Below, one piece after another: positions 18,016 through 27,046 of a DNA stretch of 64,000 nt; the first letter of the stretch is position 1; the number at the start of each line of letters is the position of its first letter. Origin of the DNA: JBMNGG01 sp050949705 (GTDB lineage Bacteria; Bacillota; Thermosediminibacteria; Thermosediminibacterales; Tepidanaerobacteraceae); the NCBI GenBank assembly GCA_050949705.1, contig JBMNGG010000007.1:1-64000 (forward strand), in the 5' to 3' direction. A model generated the notes under the pieces. The model was not told the origin of the DNA, did no database searches, and worked only from the letters and a program-made list of their open reading frames with translations. The translations under genes and the position numbers were made by a program.

Positions 18016-18747
18016 ATGAAAGAAAACAAATATGATGATAACATATTTTTTCAAAAATACAGTCAGATGAGTCGCTCACAACAGGGACTGGCCGGTGCAG
18101 GAGAATGGGAAACATTGAAAAAGCTGCTACCGGATTTTAAAGATAAGCGTGTGCTTGATTTAGGATGCGGCTATGGATGGCACTGTATATATGCAATGGA
18201 AAATGGTGCATCTTCTGTTGTGGGTGTTGATATTTCTCATAAAATGCTCGAGGTGGCCAAAAGAAAAACGCATTTTCCACAGGTTGAATATAAATGCTGC
18301 GCTATGGAAGATGTAGAATTCCCAGAGGAGAGTTTTGATGTAATACTGAGTTCTCTTGCGTTTCACTATGTGGAAGATTATGAGATTTTAATAAAAAAGA
18401 TACATAAAATGCTGAAGTCCGGTGGTAACTTAATTTTTACGGTTGAGCATCCTGTTTTTACAGCGTATGGAGCACAGGATTGGTATTACAATGAAAGAGG
18501 AGAGATACTGCATTTCCCGGTGGACAATTATTTTTATGAGGGAAAGCGAACAGCTGTGTTTTTGGGAGAAAAGGTTACAAAATACCATAGAACATTGACC
18601 ACATATCTAAATACACTGCTTTTAAATGGGTTTATAATAAATCAAATTGTGGAGCCACAGCCGCCGGAGAACATGATGGATATTCCAGGTATGAAAGATG
18701 AAATGCGCCGTCCCATGATGCTTATAGTATCAGCAAGAAAAGATTGA
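18016..18747 (+). CDS. class I SAM-dependent methyltransferase
   Basis: A 243-residue methyltransferase. SAM-binding motif I is VLDLGCGYGWHCIYAMENGA, motif II VVGVDISHKMLEVAKRK, and the later FDVILSSLAFHYVEDY segment is typical of Methyltransf_11. These small enzymes methylate small molecules or lipids; no substrate signature is visible. It lies 16 bases after the nucleotidyltransferase gene and has the site GACGAGG. A degenerate copy of its 3' third lies upstream at 16773-16828. Confidence 0.85.
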   Translation: MKENKYDDNIFFQKYSQMSRSQQGLAGAGEWETLKKLLPDFKDKRVLDLGCGYGWHCIYAMENGASSVVGVDISHKMLEVAKRKTHFPQVEYKCCAMEDVEFPEESFDVILSSLAFHYVEDYEILIKKIHKMLKSGGNLIFTVEHPVFTAYGAQDWYYNERGEILHFPVDNYFYEGKRTAVFLGEKVTKYHRTLTTYLNTLLLNGFIINQIVEPQPPENMMDIPGMKDEMRRPMMLIVSARKD

Positions 18748-19103
18748 AGATGGTAACTTAGAACATATAAACGAGGAGATCGAAGTTGAGTATAGATTTG
18801 AATAACTATAAATCTCCAAAGAAGCAATTCAAGCATTAAAGATTATACATGAATTACTTGGTAATATGTTAATTGGGGCATATTTGTTATGATATAATTT
18901 AAAAGTAAAAATATTACCGAAAGCAAATCGGAGGTGGCAATATGGAAAAATAAATATAGATGAGTTGAATATCCTATCATCAACTTGAGCCATGTGGAAG
19001 GAGAAATAGCATTTAGAGATTAATGAAGGTATATACGGTTCAGTCAATAAATAAGAATATATATTTGGGAAATAATTATTATTGAAAAAAAGGTGGTGTA
19101 CAA
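18748..19103. other. non-coding or decayed gap
   Basis: About 350 bases without an intact gene. A small start with a good site (CGGAGGTGG, then ATG at 18942) stops after three codons, and the rest contains only short frames. I see no riboswitch, tRNA or repeat. Confidence 0.5.
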
Positions 19104-19381
19104 ATGGCGTATCAAATAAAGTATCCATTAAGAGAGAACCCGTTATTTGGAGGAGACTGAGAATTCCTGGGAATATTACATTCCAGCAACTACATCAGAT
19201 TATCCAGGCAGCGTTTGGGTGGTCAGCTTTTTGCTTGAAACAATGGATAACAAATAAGTTAATCTGCTCTCAAGGTTTTGTGAGCGTAATGGACCGGATG
19301 CCCCCAATCCCTTTGCTTTTTTCGATTTTTAAAACTATTTCATATATAAGCATGACAGTGTCCGGAAAGAAAAGAAAGTAA
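19104..19381 (+). pseudogene. plasmid pRiA4b ORF-3-like protein, broken
   Basis: ATG 19104 follows AGGTGGTG and reads MAYQIK, then hits TGA after 19 codons. In another frame the expected family sequence continues: VSIKREPVIWRRLRIPGN, then ITFQQLHQIIQAAFGW. This is the signature start of the pRiA4b ORF-3 (IS1096 TnpR-like) family. The family is usually about 170 residues or more; here a frameshift near 19125 and further damage after 19230 leave it non-functional. Confidence 0.7.
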
Positions 19382-19415
19382 AGCTACAAACAAATTTTTT
19401 ACAAGGAGAATTAAA

Positions 19416-20165
19416 ATGGATTTATTAGAATTAATCATAGAGTATCACAAAGATAACGAACGACAGGGACCAGGCAGTGAAGAAGCAACATTAAAAGCGC
19501 TAAGTTATATTCCTGATTTAAATGAAGAAACTAAAATACTTGACATCGGCTGCGGTTCCGGCGGGCAGACAATTACCCTTGCAAAAAATACAAAAGCACA
19601 TATCACTGCTGTTGATATGATGCAGCAGTTTTTAGAAACGCTTATAAAAAAAGCTAAAGAGAATAACCTTATAGACCGTATTACAGCTAAAGAAATGTTA
19701 ATGGATAACTTGACCTTTGATGAAAATTCTTTTGATGTAATATGGTCGGAAGGGGCTGTCTACAATATAGGTTTTGAAAAGGGGCTGACCCTGTGGAGAA
19801 AATACTTGAAGGATAACGGTTATATCGCTGTTTCGGAAATTTCATGGCTAACCGATACAAGACCAGAGGAAATTGAGCAGTACTGGGTTAATGCATACTC
19901 GGAGATTGATACAATAGAAAACAAGTTATCAGTTATCGAAAAATGCGGGTATACTTCTGTTGCTCATTTTGTACTGGATGAAAAATGTTGGTTAAATTAT
20001 TATCAGCCACTTTTGGAAAATGCGGAGGAATTCCTAAAAAAATATGATTATGCCGATGAGGTTAAGGAATTCCTTGAACTAGGTAAAATTGAAGCCGATA
20101 TGTATAATCGGTTTAAGGATTATTACAGCTATGTATTTTATATTGCTAAGAAAAAAGTAATTTAA
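19416..20165 (+). CDS. class I SAM-dependent methyltransferase
   Basis: A 249-residue methyltransferase with motif I ILDIGCGSGGQTITLAKN, an acidic post-I motif (ITAVDMMQQFLE) and motif IV-like FDVIWSEGAVYNIGFEKGL. The overall layout matches Methyltransf_11/25 enzymes acting on small molecules. ATG 19416 follows ACAAGGAGAA. It is not a close paralogue of the enzyme at 18016; only the SAM motifs agree. It stands alone among wrecks, and no substrate can be suggested. Confidence 0.85.
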   Translation: MDLLELIIEYHKDNERQGPGSEEATLKALSYIPDLNEETKILDIGCGSGGQTITLAKNTKAHITAVDMMQQFLETLIKKAKENNLIDRITAKEMLMDNLTFDENSFDVIWSEGAVYNIGFEKGLTLWRKYLKDNGYIAVSEISWLTDTRPEEIEQYWVNAYSEIDTIENKLSVIEKCGYTSVAHFVLDEKCWLNYYQPLLENAEEFLKKYDYADEVKEFLELGKIEADMYNRFKDYYSYVFYIAKKKVI

Positions 20166-20200
20166 TGTAACCCTCAATGATAAAAAAGGAGTGCAATAAG

Positions 20201-20670
20201 ATGCCTTCTGAAAACTTTACACCAAGAAGTGATGAAGAACCGCACCCATTACTATTGTTGAATATGATCCGCATTGGTCTGAGTTGTTTGAACGGGAAGC
20301 AAACCGGATTCGCAAGGTGCTAGGCGGCAAAGCGCTGCAGCTTGAACATGTTGGTTCCACATCGGTTCTGGGGCTTTGCGCTAAGCTAATAATAGATATA
20401 TTGCTAGTTGTAAAAAATTCTGCTGACGAGCCGTCCTATGTGTCCTGCTTTGGAGAGGGCTGCTGGCCATATGCAGGTAATTCGAGAGCCTGAATGGTTC
20501 CAACATCGCATGTTTAAAGGGCCTGAAACTGACATTAATCCACATGTGTTCAGTGAGTGAGCGTCTGAAGTAGTTAAGATGCTGCGCTTAAATGAAAGTG
20601 ATCGTGACAAGTATGGACAAGTTAAGCGAAGGTTGACAAAGAAAGAGTGGAGGCACATGCCGGGCAGTTA
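20201..20670 (+). pseudogene. GrpB/UPF0157-family nucleotidyltransferase-like protein, broken
   Basis: Frames read in succession give the family: ITIVEYDPHWSELFEREANR and LQLEHVGSTSVLGLCAKLII (frame from 20284), then IREPEWFQHRMFKGPETDIN and LNESDRDKYGQVKRRLTKK further on. HVGSTSV is the family hallmark. At least two frameshifts (near 20240 and 20450) and an in-frame TGA (about 20558) break the gene. The site AAAGGAGTG and ATG 20201 remain. Confidence 0.75.
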
Positions 20671-20740
20671 AAACTACAGCTCTATACATACTGGGTATCA
20701 TCAGATGAAATTAACTTAAATTAGTATTATGAAAACTTAG

Positions 20741-22085
20741 TTAATAATTGGCATTTTCGCATTTTGTTTTCTTTTCAATGTAAACTAAAGCTTTTTCTAA
20801 CTGGTGTTCCTTTATTTCGGTTACCTTGATGGTAAGGCCTAATATCTCCAATTCAGGAGTACTGCCATCATCCGGTATGAACCCTAAGGTGCCGAAAACC
20901 AAATCTCCAAAAGTATCATAGCCATCTTCCGGCAATAGCACATTGAGCTGTTTTGAAAGCATCTCCAATGGAGCGGCTCCATTGACCTTCCAAGTATGGG
21001 AGTCAACACGTTCAATCAGTGGCGGTTTATCAGGAATGGAATCATTATCATCCAGGTCTCCCACCAGCTCTTCCAGCAGGTCGTTGATAGTAATGATACC
21101 GCTCATACCTCCATACCTATCTAAAACCACGGAAAAGTGATTTCGAGTTTTTTTCATATTGCGCAGCAGCACATCCAGGCGCGCCGTTTCGGGAACGAAA
21201 TAAGGGGGACGCACAGCCTTTTTCATTATATTATCACGGGTTTTTTCTTTAAGCCTGAAATAGTCTTTTGCATTCAATACACCTACTACATTGTCAGTGG
21301 TTTCATGACATACGGGATAATAAGAATGCCTGCTTTGGATAATCGTCCTTCTCCCAATCCTCTTCACTTTCATCAAGCCACAGAAGAGATACTTCAGTTC
21401 TATGAGTCATTACATCTTCCGCACTCTTATCATCGAACTCAAAGACATTTTGTATCATCTCTTTTTCAGACTGATTTATAGCACCTCTTTGACTACCTTC
21501 ATCTACCATCATGCGTATTTCTTCCTCTGTGATTTCATCGTCTACAGCCCGAGGGTCTATGCCTAGAAGCAGTAAAATCCTATTGGTGGACGCCGTTAAC
21601 AACAACACTAGAGGTGCAAAGACCTTGGAGATAAAATATACCAAGCCTGACATGGCAAGAGCAAGCTTTTCTGCCTTTTTCATAGCTACTCGCTTTGGTA
21701 CAAGCTCTCCAAATACAAGGGTAAAGTATGACAAGATTAAGGTGATTATAACAACAGATATTTTATCCAGGGTTGATAACGGAACATTTACACCTATGCT
21801 AAGCAACCAATTTGCTAATTTGTCGGAAAAATTATTGGCAGCAAAAGCACTAGCAAGAAATCCGGCAAGGGTTATACCCACCTGTATTGTTGCAAGAAAG
21901 CGAGCAGGCTGTTCTGTAAGTGATAAAAGCCTTTGGGCACGCTTGTTACCTTCCTCGGCAAGCTTTGCCAGCTTGTTTCCTTTGATAGAGATAACAGCAA
22001 TTTCGGCACAAGCAAATATAGCATTAATCATTATTAAAATCAGCTGCAATAGCAGCGACCATAATATTGAATTTCCGTCGGACAA
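20741..22085 (-). pseudogene. hemolysin C / CNNM-CBS membrane protein, one frameshift
   Basis: Starting at TTG 22085 (after GAGGGGG), residues 1-200 form a CNNM/DUF21 membrane domain. The EITEEEIRMMVDEGSQRG linker and EMIQNVFEFDDKSAEDVMTH lead into CBS domains. The frame then changes at about 21347 and continues as TIIQSRHSYYPVCHETTD through the second CBS domain and a CorC/HlyC C-terminal domain (DGYDTFGDLVFGTLGFIP). One extra base in the CC at 21347-21348 explains everything: removing it restores one ~445-residue protein. The family acts in Mg2+/Co2+ efflux or transport. It may be intact if the base is a sequencing error. Confidence 0.8.
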
Positions 22086-22145
22086 ACAAATAACCCCCTC
22101 AAAAGATACTTTTACAGATAAGGTATATATAGAATCAAGATATAT

Positions 22146-22271
22146 TTATACAAAATAAATAAAAGCACGAAAATAAAAATAGATGATACTATATCTATTT
22201 TTATTTTCGTGCCATATTATATCTTTATTTTCAAATAAACTACGCTGCTCAGGATAAGGGGAATCGTCCAT
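22146..22271 (-). CDS. possible 41-residue leader peptide
   Basis: On the minus strand AAGGAGTGAT precedes ATG 22271 at ideal distance and opens a 41-codon frame beginning MDDSPYPEQRSLFENKD. The frame covers the 20-bp hairpin, so translation could affect hairpin folding. No family match is known to me. It may be a regulatory leader rather than a functional protein. Confidence 0.35.
   Translation of the reverse strand: MDDSPYPEQRSLFENKDIIWHENKNRYSIIYFYFRAFIYFV
22165..22212 (-). terminator. 20-bp perfect hairpin ahead of the hemolysin-C gene
   Basis: Perfect 20-base arms (starting GCACGAAAATAAAAATAGAT) with an 8-base loop. Read on the minus strand it is followed by TTTTATTTATTTTG, as in an intrinsic terminator, about 80 bases before the TTG start at 22085. 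It could end the tiny frame at 22146-22271 or act as an attenuator for the membrane-protein gene. Confidence 0.5.
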
Positions 22272-22745
22272 TTATAAAATATCACTCCTTCTAATCCTAG
22301 AAAAATTATACTATACTTATTAATTTTAGTCAAAATTTTCAGCAGAATTCTTTATTGCCGCGAAGCGTCCCGGGTTTTTGATCGAATGAATTTTTGTCTT
22401 GAAATGCTGATTCTTTAGATGGTATTTGCAGAGCTTAATATTATACTTTTCATTATTGGGTAAATATAATATACTGTTAATGGATGAGCCGGGTAACTAC
22501 CTTATTTTATACAGTTTAAAGGCTTTGAAAATCTAATGAATGATTATACCGGAAGTTTTTTATTAGTGATGATAAAAAACTTATTAAAATGTAACAGATA
22601 TAACTTATAAAATAGAACACAAAAAGAATGTATTGCTGGTTGAAAGATTGACAAGCCTATAATAATCCGGATGCCAAATAGTCCAGGAAATCATGGAGCG
22701 GGCAACAGTAAATCAAAAATGAAATACCATTTTGGAGGAAATTTT
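22272..22745. other. intergenic gap without recognised features
   Basis: About 470 AT-rich bases between the leftward hemolysin-C leader and the rightward YbaK gene. Short frames only. I see no riboswitch or tRNA. Divergent promoters must lie here, but none stands out enough to annotate. Confidence 0.5.
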
Positions 22746-23213
22746 ATGGGAATAGAAAAAGTGAGACAATATTTCAGTAAATGGAATATGGAAAATAGGA
22801 TACAGGAATTTGACGTTTCCAGCGCAACCGTGGAACTGGCGGCCAAAGCCCTCAATTGTGAGCCGGAGAGGATCGCAAAGACCTTGGCTTTTAAGGTGAA
22901 TGAAGAGCCTATCCTTATTGTAACTGCAGGAGATGTAAAGATCGATAATAAAAAATATAAGAAAAGATTTGCCGCAAAAGCAAAGATGCTTTCTCCGGAT
23001 GAAGTAGTGGATTTAATAGGCTATGAAGTTGGCGGGGTCTGTCCCTTTGGAGTTAACAAAGAAGTAGCTGTTTATCTTGATGAATCCCTTAAACGCTTTG
23101 AAACAGTGTTCCCAGCCTGTGGGAGTAGCAATAGTGCCATTGAATTGAGCATTCCCGAACTTGAACAATATTCAGGATGTATCGAATGGATCGACGTTTG
23201 TAAGATAGTTTGA
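22746..23213 (+). CDS. YbaK/EbsC-family aminoacyl-tRNA deacylase
   Basis: A 155-residue protein of the YbaK/ProX editing family. It has the N-terminal helix and LAAKALNCEPERIAKTLAFK segment, VTAGDVKIDNKKYKK, and the characteristic YEVGGVCPFGV loop followed by YLDESLKRFETVFPACGS. The family hydrolyses mischarged aminoacyl-tRNAs such as Cys- or Ala-tRNA(Pro). ATG 22746 follows TTTGGAGGAA; the frame extends upstream but has no site there. It stands alone and is followed by the promoter of the c-di-GMP riboswitch. Confidence 0.88.
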   Translation: MGIEKVRQYFSKWNMENRIQEFDVSSATVELAAKALNCEPERIAKTLAFKVNEEPILIVTAGDVKIDNKKYKKRFAAKAKMLSPDEVVDLIGYEVGGVCPFGVNKEVAVYLDESLKRFETVFPACGSSNSAIELSIPELEQYSGCIEWIDVCKIV

Positions 23214-23308
23214 AATAATCCCTGAAATACATTAAAACAGCGAGAAATGATTTGTTGAATGCGCCGCAGAAGAAAACAGAAACTCTGATTAATTTTTCAC
23301 AAAAAATA

Positions 23309-23569
23309 TGGACAAAAGACCCAAATTGTAGTATAATGGACCTAGTATAAAGATTTGAGTGAGAAATCATATTTAAAGCTTGCAAAGAAAAATATAATAT
23401 ACTTTTATCATAGAATCCTGTGATAAAGGCAAACCATTCGAAAGGATGGGACGCAAAGCCATGGGTCTGAAGCCATGAGGTATGATTGCCAGGCTGCCGC
23501 AATAAAGGAGACTTTAGCATTTTCCTATATTATTTTTATTATGGCAGTCGTAGACTGTCTTTTTTTATT
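23309..23569 (+). promoter_or_regulatory. cyclic di-GMP-I (GEMM) riboswitch with promoter and terminator
   Basis: The core at about 23415-23505 has the conserved blocks GGCAAACCATTCGAAAGG, GGGACGCAAAGCC, GAAGCCATGAGGTATG and GATTGCCAGGCTGCCG, which define the class I c-di-GMP aptamer, including the GAAA tetraloop-like capping loop. Upstream lies a promoter: -35 TGGACA 23309-23314, 17-base spacer, -10 TATAAT 23332-23337. Downstream, a 7-bp hairpin (23543-23559) followed by seven T forms an intrinsic terminator before the gene at 23677. c-di-GMP therefore probably controls read-through into the FapA-domain gene. Confidence 0.92.
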
Positions 23570-23676
23570 TATTAGAAATGCATGTAGATAAGCAAAAGCA
23601 GTAATTCGCGACTAACGAGTCTGTATTTATCGGCTGACAAATTTTTAGTGTTTAAGAAGGAGGTGACTTCAAAAAA

Positions 23677-25512
23677 ATGAATAAAGAGATTCGTAGGGAT
23701 TATTTTTCATTATTTACAGACATAGAGGATATTCTTTTTTCTTGTAATGAAGAAACAGGTTCTTATGCATGTATTAAGGATGGAAGTTTGGAGGTTTATC
23801 ATCCTGAGGAAGGTCCCTATCCCATGGTTATTCCTTGCCCGGGGGCAAAACTTATTGTTAACGGTTGTGAATACACTAAGCCTATACCTGTTTCAATGCA
23901 AGATAATGTATCAATATATACAACAGATGAAGTAAGAAAAGGTAACTGGTCCTTGACTATTTCTAAAGATGGTTTAGAGGCAATATTGCAAATAAAACCA
24001 ACGGTTATTATTCACCGCAAATTGTTAGATATGCCGCCTGGTAGGTACCTTAAGTTAGAAGTGGTGGAATGGGAAGAATACAAAATACCACTTACATGGG
24101 ATGACTTACTTCAAGAATTATCCATAAAAGGGATCAAGCACGGTATAGATTGGGTGAAGTGTTCCCATGCCGTAACAACTTGTGATGCAGTTGAAATAGT
24201 TATTGCTCGGGGAGATCCACCAAAACCGGGAAAAGACGGCTATGTAGAATTTCTTTTTACCTTAGATTCAAAAATACCCGTATTAGCGGAAGAAGACGAA
24301 ACGGTTGATTTCCGAAAACGTTATACATTCACTTCGGTAGAGGCTGGTGATGTTCTAGCAATTAAGCACTCACCGGAACCGGGAGGTACTGGTACCAGTG
24401 TTACCGGAGAAATAATATTGTCACCTACACCGCGTGAAGTTGTTTTATCTGCAGGCGAGGGAGCAATTCTAACTAAAGATGGTAAACGTGTTGTAGCCAC
24501 TCGTTCGGGACGACCTACAATGTCCAGACGTCGTAATAAGTTTAAAGTTAGTGTAGTAAATGAGTTGGTTCATGCTGGTGACGTTGATTTATCTTCTGGC
24601 AATATAGGATTTAAGGGAGATGTCCTGATATTAGGTAATGTAACAGAAAACATGTTAGTTGAATCAAAACAAGATATCAAGATAAATGGTTTAGTTTCAT
24701 GTGCGAAAGTTCAAGCTTCAGGCTCTATACTAGTTCAAGGGAATATTTTGTCATCCCTTATAACTGCCGGAAGAGCTCTTGATTTTCAAAAGGAATTATT
24801 ACCTAAACTGCACACATTAGCAGATGGTTTGCGCGAGATGGTTATTGTTATTCAGCGTTTACAGAATCAAAGTGATATAAGAAAAAAAACTACGAGGGTA
24901 GGCATCGGGCCAATAGTAAAGTTTCTGTTAGAAGAAAAATATGATTATCTTATTGATACAGCAAAATTATTATGTAAGGAGACAGAAACTGCATTTCAGA
25001 AAATGTCCGCTGAAGAAATACAGTTTGTCAATAAAATAAAAAAACTACTTATCGAATGTTCTCTAACAATAAACGACTTAAGTGAGATTGAGAATCTAGC
25101 ACAGCAGGCTAGCACATGGGAACAGGCTATAGAGTATCATCCTGGTACTCTAGGTAATGTTATAGCATCGAGTATTCAAAACTCTTCAGTTATAGCTACA
25201 GGTGATATACAAGTAGTAGGTTCTGGTTGCTATATTTCTCATATCCAGGCAAAAAACAAAGTGAGTGTTAGCGGCGTAGTTCGAGGTGGTATAATACGAG
25301 CAGATGGTGATGTATTTATTGGAGAGTTGGGTTCCAAAGGCGGTGCAGTAGCAACGGTAATAGCTAGCCCAACATCAGTGGTTACTATAGGGCACGCCTT
25401 TATAAATTCTGTTGTAAAGCTAGGAGGACAGTCTTACCGCTTTGACAGAGAAGAAAAAAACATTCGATTTCAAATAGATAAAGAAGGCAATCTCAGGTTT
25501 ATCTATCTTTAG
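23677..25512 (+). CDS. FapA-domain (DUF342) protein under c-di-GMP control
   Basis: A 611-residue soluble protein of the DUF342/FapA family. Residues ~100-270 form the FapA N-terminal unit. The central and C-terminal parts hold a right-handed beta-helix with the typical hexad-like repeats (GDVLILGNVTENMLVES, IKINGLVSCAKVQASGSI, later VVRGGIIRADGDVFIGELG), separated by a helical coiled segment at about 370-470. The family links to flagellar assembly, polar localisation or bactofilin-like scaffolds. It has the ribosome site GAAGGAGGTG. Being downstream of a c-di-GMP-I riboswitch fits a role in the motile/sessile switch or in surface assembly. Confidence 0.85.
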   Translation: MNKEIRRDYFSLFTDIEDILFSCNEETGSYACIKDGSLEVYHPEEGPYPMVIPCPGAKLIVNGCEYTKPIPVSMQDNVSIYTTDEVRKGNWSLTISKDGLEAILQIKPTVIIHRKLLDMPPGRYLKLEVVEWEEYKIPLTWDDLLQELSIKGIKHGIDWVKCSHAVTTCDAVEIVIARGDPPKPGKDGYVEFLFTLDSKIPVLAEEDETVDFRKRYTFTSVEAGDVLAIKHSPEPGGTGTSVTGEIILSPTPREVVLSAGEGAILTKDGKRVVATRSGRPTMSRRRNKFKVSVVNELVHAGDVDLSSGNIGFKGDVLILGNVTENMLVESKQDIKINGLVSCAKVQASGSILVQGNILSSLITAGRALDFQKELLPKLHTLADGLREMVIVIQRLQNQSDIRKKTTRVGIGPIVKFLLEEKYDYLIDTAKLLCKETETAFQKMSAEEIQFVNKIKKLLIECSLTINDLSEIENLAQQASTWEQAIEYHPGTLGNVIASSIQNSSVIATGDIQVVGSGCYISHIQAKNKVSVSGVVRGGIIRADGDVFIGELGSKGGAVATVIASPTSVVTIGHAFINSVVKLGGQSYRFDREEKNIRFQIDKEGNLRFIYL

Positions 25513-25647
25513 ATATTTATGGACGGAGGAAAATTATTCATCCGTCCTTTATTTGTCCTGGGCTTTACATATTTCATATGATAAAATAAAGTGTAGAAGA
25601 AATATAAAATTTTTATTATTACATGAAAGAAATTCGTGGGATAAAAA

Positions 25648-26559
25648 ATGAAAAAAATCGATTTAGCTAAAAACATGATTTCAAATAACAGCCACTTATT
25701 CAAATGCCCTGTATGCGGAAGTGAAATGAATATTTTTGATTCTCCAAGTTTGATTTGTACTAACAAGCACAGTTTTGATTTGTCCAGAAAAGGATATATA
25801 AATATGTTACTAAATGGGAAAAAATCTAAATATAATCATGAAATGCTTGAATCAAGGAATTTCATATCAAAAAGCGGCTTTTTTGACCAAATGATACGAC
25901 AGGTAAAAAAAATAATTCTTAAGCAATTATTGACTAACCGCTTACAAAATGGTTTCGTTTTAGATGCTGGTTGTGGGGAAGGTTCACATTTGGCAAGGAT
26001 TTTAACTACAATTAGAGAAAAATCAGATATAAGGCTTCAAGGAGTTGGTATTGACATCTCCAAAGAAGGGATTCGCATTGCTGCCAGAGATTATACGAAC
26101 ATTATTTGGTGTGTAGCAGATTTAGCGAGCTTGCCTTTTAAAGATAAACAATTTGACATAGTGTTAAATATTCTTTCACCTGCCAGTTACTTAGAGTTTA
26201 ATCGAATTCTAAAAGATAATGGTATACTTATTAAAGTTGTGCCGGGAAGTGATTATCTTATCCAATTGCGCAATACATTTTATAATAAAACAGATAAAAA
26301 GTCGTATTCAAATGATCAAGTAATAAAGCTGTATAAACAAAACTTTAATATGATAGAAAATCAAAGACTCTCATACAAAGTAGTGCTAGATGAAGTGAGC
26401 TTAAAACACCTTTTGAATATGACTCCACTAACTTGGAATATAGAAAAGGAGAAAATGTCAAAAGCTATTAAAAAAGGCATAGGAGAGGTTACTGCAGATT
26501 TTAATATCATAATCGGTAGTAAATACAATATCAAGCATATAAATGATAGCTATGCTTAG
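25648..26559 (+). CDS. RlmA-like 23S rRNA guanine-N1 methyltransferase
   Basis: A 303-residue protein. It starts with a zinc-ribbon-like segment FKCPVCGSEMN...LICTNKHSFD (Cys-x2-Cys...Cys-x3-His), then the family segment DLSRKGYINMLL, and a SAM domain with VLDAGCGEGSHLARIL and VGIDISKEGIRIAAR. This domain order is that of RlmA (RrmA/TlrB), which methylates N1 of G745/G748 in 23S rRNA hairpin 35; some members give macrolide (tylosin) resistance. No strong ribosome site precedes ATG 25648. It is monocistronic as far as visible. Confidence 0.82.
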   Translation: MKKIDLAKNMISNNSHLFKCPVCGSEMNIFDSPSLICTNKHSFDLSRKGYINMLLNGKKSKYNHEMLESRNFISKSGFFDQMIRQVKKIILKQLLTNRLQNGFVLDAGCGEGSHLARILTTIREKSDIRLQGVGIDISKEGIRIAARDYTNIIWCVADLASLPFKDKQFDIVLNILSPASYLEFNRILKDNGILIKVVPGSDYLIQLRNTFYNKTDKKSYSNDQVIKLYKQNFNMIENQRLSYKVVLDEVSLKHLLNMTPLTWNIEKEKMSKAIKKGIGEVTADFNIIIGSKYNIKHINDSYA

Positions 26560-26739
26560 TTTTATAAACTTTGTTTTGAATAATAGTAAAAGAAACTAAA
26601 AAATCCATCTAACTATTGACATTAAAAGGGTTTAAGCATATGATATTAGTGCATCATTAATTGTAAATGATTACCAGTTAAATACTTTTTTGAATTATTT
26701 TTTTTGTAAAACAATCTATGAAAACAAGATGTGTCATGG

Positions 26740-26960
26740 TTGACAGCGGTCTAGATATATAGTATAATTAAAAAAATATTATATTTGAATCTCAAGCTAA
26801 ACGCTTAATTTTTTCTTCGGAAAAAAACGGGGGACCCGATCATTGGGGGTGAATCCCCTTTGAAAAGAAGAATTATTTTCTTGATCAAAGGGGTAGGGTT
26901 ACTCTTCAGCCCGAACCCGTCAGCTAACCTCGTAAGCGTGGTAAGAGGAGGTTGATAGTA
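26740..26960 (+). promoter_or_regulatory. cyclic di-AMP (ydaO/yuaA) riboswitch and its promoter
   Basis: A consensus promoter (-35 TTGACA 26740-26745, 17-base spacer, -10 TATAAT 26763-26768) is followed by the ydaO/yuaA aptamer at about 26790-26955. Conserved blocks are CGCTTAATTTTTTC, GGGGGACCC, GGGGTGAATCCCC, GGGGTAGGGTTACTCTTC, GCCCGAACCCGTCAGCTAAC and CTCGTAAGCG. These match the class in order and sequence. Behind it, the arms AAGCTATGCATCTCCATAGCTT with a T-rich tail (26991-27017) make a terminator. In known cases c-di-AMP turns expression off. Confidence 0.93.
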
Positions 26961-27046
26961 TTGAGTTATATTCTAAGTGATATCTCAAAAGCTATGCATC
27001 TCCATAGCTTTATTTTTGTCCAAAAAAAACTCAAAGGAGGGGTGTT

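Noticed and set aside
21511..22158. A 215-codon rightward frame opposite the hemolysin-C gene
   Set aside because: It is the antisense shadow of the clear CNNM membrane domain, with no ribosome site and a Ser/Thr/Ala-rich composition typical of shadows.
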